A stretch of DNA of 64,000 bases, taken from positions 6,634,001 to 6,698,000 of the forward strand of contig NZ_CP025624.1 in assembly GCF_002874965.1 (NCBI RefSeq), written 5' to 3'. The position numbers and the translations under genes were made by a program. This stretch comes from Pseudomonas sp. NC02. GTDB lineage: Bacteria; Pseudomonadota; Gammaproteobacteria; Pseudomonadales; Pseudomonadaceae. The notes below the pieces were generated by a model that was given only the letters and a program-made list of their open reading frames with translations, searched no databases and had not been told where the DNA came from. How positions within the stretch are numbered: the first letter of the stretch is position 1; the number at the start of each line of letters is the position of its first letter. Of this stretch, positions 18,578 through 27,954 are shown one piece after another.

Positions 18578-18769
18578 GGTTTACCTCCTGGCTGACGTGG
18601 GTGCGGCTCATACTAGCCCTCTGCTCTTACCGCCGCTAGGGCATGTTGACAGTATCGATTGGCTTGCGTTGCACCGCACGAAAATTCTTATTGATATAAC
18701 GAAAATCCACGCCACTTTTTAAGCATTCACACTGGCATAATCCATCGCACTTTCGGCTGGAGAACGCCC

Positions 18770-19435
18770 ATGTCGCGTTACCTTTTTTTAGTGTTGAGCG
18801 TGGTGCTTTGCGTGGCCAACGCAAGCGAGAAATCCCCCTCCAAAGATGACCACGACCTGGCCTACAGCCTGGGTGCGAGCCTGGGTGAGCGCCTGCGCCA
18901 GGAGATGCCTGGGTTGCAGGTAGAGGCGCTGATCGACGGACTCAAACAGGCCTATCAAGGTAAGCCACTGGCCCTGGACGACACACGCATCGAACAGATC
19001 CTTGCCCAGCACGAAGCACAAAACGCGCCGGACAATCGAGCACCACAAAGTGAAAAGGCACTCGCTGCCGAGCAACAATTTTTAGCCAGTGAGAAATCCA
19101 AAAGTGGTGTGCGTGAATTGGCAGACGGCATCCTGCTGACCGAACTGACCCCTGGCAGCGGGAAGAAACCGGCGGCCGATGATCGCGTGCAAGTGAATTA
19201 TGTTGGGCGGTTACCCGACGGGACCGTCTTCGACAAGAGCACACAACCTCAGTGGTTTCGCCTGGACAGTGTGATCAGTGGCTGGCGCAGTGCGTTGCAA
19301 CAGATGCCGGTGGGCGCGAAGTGGCGCCTGGTGATTCCATCCGACCAAGCCTATGGCGCTGATGGCGCAGGCGAACTGATCCCGCCTTATACGCCGCTGG
19401 TATTCGAGATCGAATTGCTCAACGCGGGCGCCTGA
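18770..19435 (+). CDS. fklB: FKBP-type peptidyl-prolyl isomerase, exported
   Basis: A 221-residue protein with an N-terminal signal peptide (MSRYLFLVLSVVLCVANA), an FkpA/Mip-type helical N-terminal domain (about 30-125) and a C-terminal FKBP domain (NYVGRLPDGTVFDKS, then IPSDQAYGADGAGELIPP). Homologous periplasmic FKBPs are dimeric foldases. It sits between algP and algQ as PA5254 does in P. aeruginosa (from memory). The active-site pattern is intact, although the YG..G...IPP stretch departs from the commonest form. It ends just before a strong hairpin terminator shared with algQ. Confidence 0.92.
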   Translation: MSRYLFLVLSVVLCVANASEKSPSKDDHDLAYSLGASLGERLRQEMPGLQVEALIDGLKQAYQGKPLALDDTRIEQILAQHEAQNAPDNRAPQSEKALAAEQQFLASEKSKSGVRELADGILLTELTPGSGKKPAADDRVQVNYVGRLPDGTVFDKSTQPQWFRLDSVISGWRSALQQMPVGAKWRLVIPSDQAYGADGAGELIPPYTPLVFEIELLNAGA

Positions 19436-19445
19436 GCCCAAACGA

Positions 19446-19472
19446 AAAACGGTGCGCAATGCGCACCGTTTT
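19446..19472. terminator. Bidirectional intrinsic terminator between fklB and algQ
   Basis: A perfect inverted repeat, AAAACGGTGCGCA / TGCGCACCGTTTT, with A-run and T-run on opposite sides, so it can stop transcription from both convergent genes. Confidence 0.9.
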
Positions 19473-19488
19473 CTTGTGTCGGGGGGAG

Positions 19489-19947
19489 TCAGGCCTTAGC
19501 CGTCAACTCTTCCTTGTGAGCGTTGTGCAGCACTTCGATCAGGCAATCTTCCAGCTCGAAACGCTCGTGAAGCAAACCACCCAGTTCTTTGAATTTTTCT
19601 GCAACGCACTGGCCGGCATCACACAGGTCGTTGAACGCCAGCAGCTTCTCGGTGATGACATCGATACGCGGGTAAATCGTCTCCGCCAAATCGAGGCCAC
19701 GTTGATCGTCGAAAGCCTCGGCCTCTCTGGTCAACTGCTCGTAGATACCGAAGTGCCCCGCCGATACGTAGTCCACCAATACGCCGCAGAATTCCTGCAA
19801 CGGCTTGCGGTTCTCGCTGAGCGCTTCGGGCTTGGCACCGAGAGCATCAAAGGCCCGAACCAGTTCGTGACGCGCTTTCAACCAACCATCGATCAGTTTG
19901 TGCACCCCACCCCAGCGTTCCTGAGCATTCTGACAACGTTCCAGCAT
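19489..19947 (-). CDS. algQ: AlgQ/Rsd, anti-sigma-70 factor
   Basis: A 152-residue all-helical cytoplasmic protein ([20 protein letters not shown] at the start) of the Rsd/AlgQ family. Rsd binds region 4 of sigma-70 in stationary phase and frees core polymerase for alternative sigma factors; in P. aeruginosa AlgQ also influences alginate, siderophore and virulence gene expression. It is full length with the family's usual Trp/His positions. It is transcribed towards the shared terminator and away from dsbH, which is on the same strand upstream. Confidence 0.95.
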   Translation of the reverse strand: MLERCQNAQERWGGVHKLIDGWLKARHELVRAFDALGAKPEALSENRKPLQEFCGVLVDYVSAGHFGIYEQLTREAEAFDDQRGLDLAETIYPRIDVITEKLLAFNDLCDAGQCVAEKFKELGGLLHERFELEDCLIEVLHNAHKEELTAKA

Positions 19948-20153
19948 GATGATCTCTCTTCCCTATAGGGGCGCCGCACGCTGCCCGCGCAACACTTCAA
20001 GGTTAAAGCGGCAACCGGGCAAAGGTGCATCGAACAGTCTGTTTCAATAACGCGTGCGGGCCAGATTATGCCCGCACGACTATGTCATCAAGGTACGCAG
20101 GAGAGAAAGTTCATACAAGTGTTTAATCCCTTCCTACAACCTGCGGTTACCTG

Positions 20154-20675
20154 TCAGTGCCGTGCAAGGCCAAAACGCTGGCTCAGCAGCAACCGCGAGA
20201 ACTGCGCGATGCCAAGGATCAGCATCGCCACGAAGAACAGCAGGCTCCACTCGGGAATACTCAAGTCGAACAGCGTCCAGTTGATTTCCACGCAGTCGAC
20301 GGTGCCCTTGAAGATCAAGGCCAACGTCTCTCTCAGCGACAGGTTCTCGATCATGGATTGAAGGCCGGGCCAACAGGCAGGCAACTGTTCCGGCGGCGTA
20401 TTTTGCAGCAGCACCTGGCGTACGGCGGTAATGGCGCCCAGCACTGCACACCCCATGCTCGCCGCCCAATACAGGTAGATCCCGGACCGCTTCGGCCCAT
20501 GAATCGCTGCCACGAGATTGATCAGCGTGAAGGCAGCCACAAGAATTCGTTGCACCTGGCACAGGAAACAAGGCCGCAAAAGCGCGGCGTATTCCAGGTA
20601 AAAGGACGCGCCCAGCGTCAGCGCACCAGCCAGGAACGCCAGGAGGAACAGGGAGCGTGAGGGGGCCAAAGACAT
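20154..20675 (-). CDS. dsbH: Disulfide bond formation protein B (DsbH type)
   Basis: A 173-residue inner-membrane protein with four hydrophobic segments and two periplasmic cysteine pairs: C36-F-L-C39, which would exchange with ubiquinone, and the pair in LPACWPG and TVDCVEIN, which would reoxidise DsbA. Pseudomonas has two DsbB paralogues; the position between algQ and hemY identifies this as DsbH. It is a single gene with about 200 bp free on each side. Confidence 0.93.
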   Translation of the reverse strand: MSLAPSRSLFLLAFLAGALTLGASFYLEYAALLRPCFLCQVQRILVAAFTLINLVAAIHGPKRSGIYLYWAASMGCAVLGAITAVRQVLLQNTPPEQLPACWPGLQSMIENLSLRETLALIFKGTVDCVEINWTLFDLSIPEWSLLFFVAMLILGIAQFSRLLLSQRFGLARH

Positions 20676-20861
20676 TGTTTATCCGCAACGCAAGAGATAG
20701 GTAGTTACGGTAGAGGAAAGACCTTACCCCTTTCAATACGCGCCAGAGCAGACGATTCCGCGAGAGCGTAGGGATATCCCGTCAGAAGGCGAGCGATTAA
20801 ACGCGCGTCTACGTAGGAGTTTACTACAAGCCGTATTGACTACAGCTATTGGGCGTTATTG

Positions 20862-20897
20862 AAGGGTTGGCCACCAGACAATTCTGAGGCAACCCTT
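20862..20897. terminator. Weak hairpin just downstream of hemY
   Basis: AAGGGTTG (20862-20869) and CAACCCTT (20890-20897) can pair across a 20-base loop, starting 16 bp after the hemY stop. There is no clear T-run, so termination is only a guess. Confidence 0.35.
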
Positions 20898-20912
20898 ACT
20901 CTGTTTCCTACT

Positions 20913-22154
20913 TCAAACCCGTGCCGGTACCGGCAGCGGTGACGCCAGCAAACGCTTGTCCAGCAAGCCCAAGCCTTCCTGGAACAACTGGTTGCTGCGC
21001 TCGGTGTCGCCCAACTGCGCCAGCAGGCGTGCCAGCTCGGCGCAGGCCTCAGGGTTGCGCTGCACCTGCAGGCTGCTTTCAAGGTAATCCCGCGCCTTAC
21101 CCCACAAGCTGTTTTGCAGGCACAGGCGCCCCAGGGTCAGCAGCAGGCTGGCATCGCCTGGATGGTCCTTGAGCCAGCCTTCGGCGAACTTCAACTGCTT
21201 CGCCGGATCGCTGCCACGCAGCAGCCCGTAGAGCCGGATCAGATGACTGTCGTACTCGCGCTTGAGGGCACCGCGCAGCACTTCTTCGGCCTTGGCGTCC
21301 GCGCCCAACTGGCGCAGTTGTTCGGCGTACGCCAGCACCAGTTGCGGCTCCTGGCGCTGGGCCGAAGTCAGTTGTTGCCAGGCCAGCTCCAGGGATTGCT
21401 GCCCGGCCTCGCCCTGCTCTTCGCGCTGGGCAGCCAGGGTCAGGTTCTCGCCCCAGGCGCGTCGCTCCAGGTCGGCCAACTCGGCAGGCGGCAACACCTT
21501 GTCCTTGCGCAACTCCGGCAATAGCCGGATTACCGAAGACCAGTCGCCACGCTGTTGATACAGCCGCTGCAGTTGGCGCAATACCTGGACGTTATGCGGA
21601 TGACGCTCATGCATGGCCTGCAGGGTGACCAGGGCGCCATCGGTGTCACCGCGGTCCATCTGCAACTGCGCATGGCTCAAGGCTACCGCGAGTTCGGCCT
21701 GGGGCTGGCGCTCAAGCGCGCGTTCCAGCAGGCCATCCGCTTCCTCATAACGGCCCTGTTCGTTGGCCGCACGGGCGGCGCCGAGGTAGTAGAGCAATGG
21801 CTGGCGTTCGGCTTCGGCCGCACGGTGCAAGTGACGCTCGGCACTGGCCCAGCGCCCTTCGGCGAGGTCCATCTGGCCCTGCTCAATGGCAACCTGGACC
21901 CGACGGCTGCGGTTGCGCCGCGACCACGGATTGACCACGCCACCCGAGGTCAGCACCAGGCCCAGCAGCACCCTGGCCAAATAGATCACCAGGCCGATGG
22001 CAAACAACGCCACCAGCGTCGACCACAGCCCGGACTCGTAATGCAGCACATGGGGATAGGTAATCAGCACGTAGCCGGTATGTTTCGAAATGCCCACGGC
22101 CAGTGCCAGGGCGATCGCAATCGCCAGCACCAGGATCACATAGAAGCGCTTCAT
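20913..22154 (-). CDS. hemY: HemY, membrane-anchored TPR protein of the heme operon
   Basis: A 413-residue protein with two N-terminal membrane helices (about residues 4-24 and 43-69) and a cytoplasmic tail of TPR-like helices (ASAERHLHRAAEAERQPLLYYLGAARAANEQ). This HemY is unrelated to the Bacillus protoporphyrinogen oxidase of the same name; in proteobacteria it is encoded with hemX and hemD and is needed for normal heme synthesis, but has no assigned reaction. It is 5 bp downstream of hemX. Confidence 0.93.
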   Translation of the reverse strand: MKRFYVILVLAIAIALALAVGISKHTGYVLITYPHVLHYESGLWSTLVALFAIGLVIYLARVLLGLVLTSGGVVNPWSRRNRSRRVQVAIEQGQMDLAEGRWASAERHLHRAAEAERQPLLYYLGAARAANEQGRYEEADGLLERALERQPQAELAVALSHAQLQMDRGDTDGALVTLQAMHERHPHNVQVLRQLQRLYQQRGDWSSVIRLLPELRKDKVLPPAELADLERRAWGENLTLAAQREEQGEAGQQSLELAWQQLTSAQRQEPQLVLAYAEQLRQLGADAKAEEVLRGALKREYDSHLIRLYGLLRGSDPAKQLKFAEGWLKDHPGDASLLLTLGRLCLQNSLWGKARDYLESSLQVQRNPEACAELARLLAQLGDTERSNQLFQEGLGLLDKRLLASPLPVPARV

Positions 22155-22159
22155 CGGCT

Positions 22160-23278
22160 TTACTCCTGGGTCGCCGGCTTGCCAGCGGAAGCCTTGGCTT
22201 CCTCGGCAGACAGGTGGCGACGGTCAAGGTAAGCCTGCACGGCAGCCAGGCTCGCGGCCAGGTCCGGCGTGACCACCGAGACGGCCTTGGGCTCAAGCTC
22301 GGCAATACGGGCCAGCATGGCTTTGCTTTGCGGGTTGTCTTGATTGAAGTTGTCCTGCAACACGCTGCGGGCCTCGCCCAGGGATCGGCTGTACACCGCC
22401 GGCTCGCCGTTGAGCGCCGCCCATTGCGCCTGCTCCAGCGCAAGGCTCAGGGCCAGGCGCACCTGGTTCAGGCCTTGCCCTGCCAGGAGCGGGCGAATGT
22501 TGTCATCAGGATTGAAGTCGATGCGGAAATACCGCGAGATCTGCGCCCACCACTGACTCCAACGGCTGTCCGTGTCGGTGGTCGGACGCCCATCATTGGC
22601 CCCTTCAGGGAGTTGGTATTCCGGCGCGATGGCCGCCAACTGCACGACCTGATCGCGCAATGCCGCCAGTTGCAGGTACAGCCCGGTACGGTCGGGCTGT
22701 TCGATATTGCGCAACGCGGCGAGGCTCTTGGCCAACTGCTCACGGGCGGCGTAGGAGCCAGGGTCACTTTGTTCGCGGAGGATTTCGTCAGCGCCCTGGA
22801 CCAGTGCCTGGGCACTGTTGATGTCCTGCAAGGCGGAAAGACGCAGGCTGGCCAGGCGGATCAAGTGCTCGGCCTCGGCCAGGCGCCAGTCCTGGCGGCT
22901 GGCCCCCAGCACGGTTTCCAGGCGCTGGCTCAGGCGTTGTTGATCACCCTGCAATTGCGCCACCAGCCGGCGACGCTCTTCCAGCTCATCGGCGCCGGGC
23001 AGTTGCCCCAGACGGGCCGACAGCTGCTGCTGGCTCTGCTTGAGGCTCTGGGATTGGTCGTCCAGGGTTTGCACTTGGCCCAGCTGTTGCTGGCTGCTCG
23101 CCTGCAGTGCGCGGACCTGCCAGATCCCCCAGCCACCGGAGGCAACGCCGGCGGCGCCGAGCAACAAGGCCACGATGGCCAGGCCGTTGCCACGGCGCGG
23201 GGCGGTGGTGACCGGTGTCTCAACAGGCGCATCAAGCGCGGGCTGAGCTTCATCTTTAGGCAAGGCTGTTTCGCTCAC
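22160..23278 (-). CDS. hemX: HemX, heme operon membrane protein
   Basis: A 372-residue bitopic protein: an acidic, proline-rich cytoplasmic N-terminus, one membrane helix (about residues 32-53, GLAIVALLLGAAGVASGG), then a long coiled coil (VQTLDDQSQSLKQSQQQL) and a helical domain. Databases often name it uroporphyrinogen-III C-methyltransferase, but it lacks the SAM-binding motifs of real CobA/CysG enzymes; a scaffolding role with HemY is more plausible. It lies 18 bp after hemD in the algR-hemCDXY run. Confidence 0.93.
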   Translation of the reverse strand: MSETALPKDEAQPALDAPVETPVTTAPRRGNGLAIVALLLGAAGVASGGWGIWQVRALQASSQQQLGQVQTLDDQSQSLKQSQQQLSARLGQLPGADELEERRRLVAQLQGDQQRLSQRLETVLGASRQDWRLAEAEHLIRLASLRLSALQDINSAQALVQGADEILREQSDPGSYAAREQLAKSLAALRNIEQPDRTGLYLQLAALRDQVVQLAAIAPEYQLPEGANDGRPTTDTDSRWSQWWAQISRYFRIDFNPDDNIRPLLAGQGLNQVRLALSLALEQAQWAALNGEPAVYSRSLGEARSVLQDNFNQDNPQSKAMLARIAELEPKAVSVVTPDLAASLAAVQAYLDRRHLSAEEAKASAGKPATQE

Positions 23279-23296
23279 GTATCCATCCTTTGCGTA

Positions 23297-24061
23297 TTAG
23301 AGAGTGGGAACGGAAACACTCCGTAACGCCACTAACAAAGCCGCGGCACTGGCGCCACGACAATCCACAACTTCTTTCGCGCCAGCGGCACGCGCCATCT
23401 CGGCGACTCGCGGGCTGGGCACGAACAACGGCAGCTGTGCCACCTGGGGCCAATCTGTACCGGCCAGCGCTTGCAGGTGTAAAAAACCCTGCCCACTGCT
23501 GACCACCACGCCGTTCAAGCGTTCCACGTTTATGCGCTGGGTCAGCGTTGCACGGTCGTAGTCCGGCAGGAAACGGCGATACAACTCCAGATAGTCGACA
23601 CTAGCACCTTGCTCGCGTAAACGCTCAGCCAGCAGCTCTCGCCCGCCCTCGCCCCGCAGGATCAGCACCCGGGCGCAGGGCTTCGAGATAGCCTCGCGCA
23701 AGGCGACCAGTTCAAGCAAGGCTTCACTGTCGTCGCCGTCCTGGGGATAACTGACATCAAGGCCATGCTCGGCCAACACCTGCGCCGTAGCAGCGCCGAC
23801 ACTGAACCACGGTAACGCCGGCGGTTGCGGCCAGTGTTGAGCCAACAACTGCAAGCCCAGGCGCGCGGCCGGCTTGCTCACCACGATCACCGCGCAATAG
23901 CGGTCCAGCTCGCGAAAAACAGTCTGTTGTTCAGGCGTGACAGGCAGCGCTTCAACCTCCAGCAACGGCAGGCTGCTGCTGAAAACACCTTCTTCGGATA
24001 ACGTCGCCGCCAGGGCCGCCGACTCCTCGGCAGGCCGCGTCAGCAGCACACGCCATTGCAT
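23297..24061 (-). CDS. hemD: Uroporphyrinogen-III synthase
   Basis: A 254-residue cytoplasmic enzyme that closes and inverts ring D of hydroxymethylbilane. HemD proteins are poorly conserved; recognisable parts are the N-terminal VLLTRPAEES, the F-S-V-G-A-A-T segment in the middle and VVSSGQGFLHL in the second domain. The ATG at 24061 is chosen; its A is also the last base of the hemC stop (TGATG), and a GTG one codon upstream would overlap more. Tight coupling with hemC fits consecutive pathway steps. Confidence 0.94.
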   Translation of the reverse strand: MQWRVLLTRPAEESAALAATLSEEGVFSSSLPLLEVEALPVTPEQQTVFRELDRYCAVIVVSKPAARLGLQLLAQHWPQPPALPWFSVGAATAQVLAEHGLDVSYPQDGDDSEALLELVALREAISKPCARVLILRGEGGRELLAERLREQGASVDYLELYRRFLPDYDRATLTQRINVERLNGVVVSSGQGFLHLQALAGTDWPQVAQLPLFVPSPRVAEMARAAGAKEVVDCRGASAAALLVALRSVSVPTL

Positions 24062-25002
24062 CACTGCGGCCCGGCCTCGCCGTACACCGCTTGCAGAATG
24101 GCACCGGCGCCTTTTTCCAGCAGTTCCTCGGCGACCTTGATACCCAGGCTGGTGGCCTCGCTTTGCGGCCCGCGAATCTCTGCGGTGAGCAACAACCCAC
24201 CACTCGGGTCGCCCACCAGGCCACGCAGCCAGAGGTTCTCGCCCTCAAGCACGGCGTAACAGGCGATCGGTACCTGGCAGCCACCATTGAGGTGCTTGTT
24301 CAGGGCACGTTCGGCGGTGACGCGAATTTCGGTGTCCTGGTGATCCAGCGGCTTGAGCAGCGCATGAATTTCGCTGTCGGCGGTGCGGCATTCAATGCCC
24401 ACAGCGCCCTGCCCGCCGGCCGGCAAGCTGTCTTCGACGCTGATGGCCGAGGTGATGCGGTCTTCAAAGCCCAAGCGGATCAAGCCGGCTGCCGCGAGAA
24501 TGATCGCGTCATATTCACCGGCGTCGAGCTTGGCCAGGCGAGTATTGACGTTGCCCCGCAGGAAGCGGATTTGCAGGTCCGGGCGGCGGGTCAGCAACTG
24601 CGCCTGGCGACGCAGGCTGGAGGTGCCGACGACGCTGCCCAGCGGCAGCTCATCCAGGGAGGCATAGGTATTGGAAACGAAGGCGTCGCGGGGGTCTTCG
24701 CGCTCACAGATGCAAAACAGGCCCAGGCCCTCAGGGAAGTCCATGGGCACATCTTTCATCGAGTGCACGGCGATGTCGGCTTCGTTTTCCAGCAGCGCGG
24801 TTTCCAGCTCCTTGACGAACAGGCCCTTGCCGCCGATTTTCGACAATGGCGAATCAAGCAGCTTGTCGCCGCGACTGACCATGGGCACCAGGGACACCTT
24901 GAGGCCGGGATGGGCCTGCTCAAGACGTGCTTTGACGTACTCGGCCTGCCATAAGGCCAGGGCGCTTTTACGGGTGGCGATGCGGATTTCGCGAGAGGAC
25001 AT
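24061..25002 (-). CDS. hemC: Porphobilinogen deaminase (hydroxymethylbilane synthase)
   Basis: A 313-residue enzyme that polymerises four porphobilinogen units into hydroxymethylbilane. The dipyrromethane cofactor cysteine is Cys242 ([12 protein letters not shown]), the same number as in E. coli. The substrate-binding arginines are in SLRRQAQLL and [10 protein letters not shown], and catalytic Asp lies in HSMKDVPMD. It is first in the hemCDXY series, about 140 bp downstream of algR on the same strand, as in P. aeruginosa. Confidence 0.98.
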   Translation of the reverse strand: MSSREIRIATRKSALALWQAEYVKARLEQAHPGLKVSLVPMVSRGDKLLDSPLSKIGGKGLFVKELETALLENEADIAVHSMKDVPMDFPEGLGLFCICEREDPRDAFVSNTYASLDELPLGSVVGTSSLRRQAQLLTRRPDLQIRFLRGNVNTRLAKLDAGEYDAIILAAAGLIRLGFEDRITSAISVEDSLPAGGQGAVGIECRTADSEIHALLKPLDHQDTEIRVTAERALNKHLNGGCQVPIACYAVLEGENLWLRGLVGDPSGGLLLTAEIRGPQSEATSLGIKVAEELLEKGAGAILQAVYGEAGPQ

Positions 25003-25140
25003 GGATCAATCCGTACTGAATAGATACGGCAGATAATAACAGCTCAGGCAAATGCGCTTTGATTTGAATCAGCAAGTGCGGGGCCTCCCTGGCCGCGTCG
25101 CACCGGGATATGGGCGGTGAAGCTCGCGTCAGCCCTCGGG

Positions 25141-25887
25141 CTAAAGCTGCTGCATCATCTTGCGCACACCGGCGACATGGCGCCGGCTGACGATCAGGGC
25201 GTCGCCATTGAGGCCCTTCAGGAACAGCTGAAAGTGCCCAAGCGGCGTGCGCTGCAGACGCTCGATTCGCTCGCGGGCCACCAGCGCATTGCGGTGGATG
25301 CGCACAAAGCGGTCGCCAAATTCATCTTCCAGCGCCTTGAGTGGCTCATCGAGCAGCACTTCACCAGCCTCGTGACGCAAGGTCACGTACTTGTGATCGG
25401 CGATGAAGTAGACCACCTGGTCCAGGGGAATCAACTCGATGCCCTTGCGGGTACGGGCGCTGATATGGCTGCGTGGCCCATTGCCGCCCTGGGCTGCGGG
25501 CTGGGTCAAGGCTGCCAGTTGGACACGATTGGGACGCTCGGCCTTTTTCAAGGCGCGAAGCAACGCATCGGCATTGATCGGCTTGACCAGGAAACTGGCG
25601 CCGCTGGCATCCAGGGCCTCGGAAGAGAACTCATCCTGGGAGGCGCACAGCACCACCGAAGGCGGCGATTCTCGCTCGCTCAAGCGGGCAGCCACCTGCA
25701 AGCCATCAAGGCCCGGCATGCGGATGTCGAGCAACACGACGTCCGGCTTGAGGCTGTCAATAAGGGCCAAGGCTTCCTCGCCACTGGTGGCGCTCGGCTC
25801 AAGGACATTGTAACCCTCGAGTTCACTGACCAAACGGCTCAGTCGCTCGCGGGCTTGGGGTTCGTCATCAACGATCAGGACATTCAT
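25141..25887 (-). CDS. algR: Response regulator AlgR (LytTR family)
   Basis: A 248-residue response regulator. The receiver domain (1-120) has the acidic pocket DDE (7-9), phosphoacceptor Asp54 (LLDIRMPG) and Lys near 102. The C-terminal LytTR DNA-binding domain (about 145-248) includes DQVVYFIADHKYVTL and FVRIHRNALV. In P. aeruginosa AlgR controls alginate, twitching and virulence genes and partners with the kinase FimS/AlgZ. The true start is ATG 25887; the open frame runs 11 codons further. No histidine kinase gene precedes it here, where P. aeruginosa has fimS. Confidence 0.97.
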   Translation of the reverse strand: MNVLIVDDEPQARERLSRLVSELEGYNVLEPSATSGEEALALIDSLKPDVVLLDIRMPGLDGLQVAARLSERESPPSVVLCASQDEFSSEALDASGASFLVKPINADALLRALKKAERPNRVQLAALTQPAAQGGNGPRSHISARTRKGIELIPLDQVVYFIADHKYVTLRHEAGEVLLDEPLKALEDEFGDRFVRIHRNALVARERIERLQRTPLGHFQLFLKGLNGDALIVSRRHVAGVRKMMQQL

Positions 25888-26449
25888 ATTGCGCTGGATT
25901 CCTGCGTGAGTCTCGCACAAGGATAGCGTAGACAGGTGCGGTGACTTCCGTCACGGCGATCCACGCTAAGACTAGCGCGAGCGGCAAAAAGTGCCCCGAG
26001 AGTGGCACCAATATTTACCCGGACCTGTTCAATCGCGCCCAAAGCCTGCTGCCTTCGGGCATCGTCGTAGGGTTTGCTGATACACAATACGAACACCCCC
26101 TCTCTAATGGATAGCCTGGAGTTCGACCTCATCGCCCGGCATTGGTGCAGTGCACCTTCCGTCAGCGCGAAGCTCTATCAGTGCAACTGTAGACGCTGGC
26201 GAAGACGATATTGCTCAATCGTCAAATATCGTTTCAATAAACACGCTTTGTTTGACCAAGGACCGCAAGTTTCCCCCCCGATCGGTCCTGGCTCCAGTCT
26301 CGTCCTGCGCGAGTCCGGGGGCAAGGCACTTAGCCATCTTGGAAACAAATAAAAATGCCCCGCCCCGCCATCGTCGCCTCCGGGGGCAACCCTGTTATTA
26401 TCGGCGCCACACTTTCATGCCCTCTTTCCAGCAGATCACGAGCGAATCC
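25888..26449. other. Gene-free region between divergent algR and argH
   Basis: This 562-bp interval holds the upstream regions of algR (minus) and argH (plus). In P. aeruginosa fimS/algZ occupies this position; here no reading frame on either strand resembles a histidine kinase. The frames present (for example 26074-26352 plus) have atypical composition and no Shine-Dalgarno. An AT-richer stretch (about 26190-26260) may hold promoter elements, but I cannot name a specific site. Confidence 0.7.
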
Positions 26450-27844
26450 ATGAGCACCGACAAGACCAACCAGTCCTGGGGCGGCCGCTTCAGTGAACCC
26501 GTCGACGCCTTCGTCGCGCGCTTCACCGCCTCCGTCACTTTCGACCAGCGCCTCTACCGCCACGACATCATGGGCTCGATCGCCCACGCCACGATGCTGG
26601 CCAAGGTCGGCGTGCTGACCGACGCCGAGCGCGACAGCATCATCGACGGCCTGACCACCATCCGTGGCGAGATCGAAGCCGGCACCTTCGACTGGCGCGT
26701 CGACCTGGAAGACGTGCACATGAACATCGAGGCCCGCCTCACCGACCGCATCGGTGTGACCGGCAAGAAACTGCACACCGGTCGCAGCCGTAACGACCAG
26801 GTGGCTACCGATATCCGCCTGTGGCTGCGGGACGAGATCGACCTGATCCTGGCAGAGATCACCCGCCTGCAAAAAGGCCTGCTGGAGCAGGCAGAGCGTG
26901 AGTCCGGCACCATCATGCCCGGCTTCACCCACCTGCAGACCGCACAGCCTGTGACCTTCGGCCACCACCTGCTGGCCTGGTTCGAAATGCTCAGCCGCGA
27001 CTACGAGCGCCTGGTGGACTGCCGCAAGCGCGCCAACCGCATGCCTCTGGGCAGCGCTGCACTGGCTGGCACCACCTACCCGATCGACCGCGAATACACC
27101 GCGCAGCTGCTGGGTTTCGACGCCGTGGGCGGCAACTCCCTGGACGGCGTGTCGGACCGTGACTTCGCCATCGAATTCTGCGCCGCGGCCAGCATTGCGA
27201 TGATGCACTTGTCGCGCTTCTCCGAAGAGCTGGTGCTGTGGACCAGCGCGCAATTCCAGTTCATTGACCTGCCGGACCGCTTCTGCACCGGCAGCTCGAT
27301 CATGCCGCAAAAGAAAAACCCCGACGTGCCGGAGCTGGTACGCGGCAAGAGCGGCCGTGTATTCGGTGCGCTGATGGGCCTGTTGACCCTGATGAAAGGC
27401 CAACCGCTGGCCTACAACAAGGACAACCAGGAAGACAAGGAACCGCTGTTCGACGCCGCCGATACACTGCGCGACTCGCTGCGAGCCTTTGCCGACATGA
27501 TCCCGGCGATCAAGCCCAAGCACGCCATCATGCGTGAAGCGGCCCTGCGCGGTTTCTCCACCGCCACAGACCTGGCGGACTACCTGGTACGCCGTGGCCT
27601 GCCGTTCCGCGACTGCCACGAGATCGTCGGGCATGCCGTGAAGTACGGCGTGGACACCGGCAAGGACCTGGCGGAAATGAGCCTGGAAGAACTGCGCCAG
27701 TTCAGCGACCAGATCGAGCAGGACGTGTTTGCGGTGCTGACCCTGGAAGGCTCGGTGAATGCCCGTAACCATGTCGGCGGGACTGCGCCGGCGCAGGTGA
27801 AGGCTGCCGTGGTTCGCGGCCAGGCATTGCTCGCCAGCCGCTAA
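26450..27844 (+). CDS. argH: Argininosuccinate lyase
   Basis: Cleaves argininosuccinate to arginine and fumarate, the last step of arginine synthesis. At 464 residues it has the usual length. The superfamily signature [12 protein letters not shown] with its catalytic serine is intact (about residues 281-292), as are the HTGRSRND and [10 protein letters not shown] segments of the other active-site regions. The ATG at 26450 ([14 protein letters not shown]) is chosen; the open frame extends 100 codons upstream in sequence unlike any ArgH. It is followed by an inverted-orientation REPIN. Confidence 0.98.
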   Translation: MSTDKTNQSWGGRFSEPVDAFVARFTASVTFDQRLYRHDIMGSIAHATMLAKVGVLTDAERDSIIDGLTTIRGEIEAGTFDWRVDLEDVHMNIEARLTDRIGVTGKKLHTGRSRNDQVATDIRLWLRDEIDLILAEITRLQKGLLEQAERESGTIMPGFTHLQTAQPVTFGHHLLAWFEMLSRDYERLVDCRKRANRMPLGSAALAGTTYPIDREYTAQLLGFDAVGGNSLDGVSDRDFAIEFCAAASIAMMHLSRFSEELVLWTSAQFQFIDLPDRFCTGSSIMPQKKNPDVPELVRGKSGRVFGALMGLLTLMKGQPLAYNKDNQEDKEPLFDAADTLRDSLRAFADMIPAIKPKHAIMREAALRGFSTATDLADYLVRRGLPFRDCHEIVGHAVKYGVDTGKDLAEMSLEELRQFSDQIEQDVFAVLTLEGSVNARNHVGGTAPAQVKAAVVRGQALLASR

Positions 27845-27848
27845 AAGC

Positions 27849-27930
27849 TTCGCGAGCAAGCCCGCTCCCACATTCGACTGCATTCCAAAGGTGGAACTCG
27901 GTCAAATGTGGGAGCGGGCTTGCTCGCGAA
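27849..27930. repeat. REPIN-type repeat with arms in reversed order
   Basis: Same 26-bp arms as at 1319, but the arm reading TTCGCGAGCAAGCCCGCTCC comes first and its complement second, so the doublet is inside-out relative to the other copies. It lies 5 bp after the argH stop, convergent with the GST gene. Confidence 0.9.
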
Positions 27931-27954
27931 AGCCTCATCACAAACACCCAAGAT

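Noticed and set aside
25884..26132. Minus-strand frame upstream of algR as a possible fimS remnant
   Set aside because: Its 82-residue product has no kinase motif (no H-box, N-box or LytS-like segment) and no Shine-Dalgarno.
26074..26352. Small plus-strand frame (92 codons) upstream of argH
   Set aside because: Arg/Cys/Ser-rich composition unlike neighbours and no plausible ribosome binding site.
26330..27883. Minus-strand frame of 517 codons opposite argH
   Set aside because: Antisense shadow; ArgH is complete with its signature on the plus strand.
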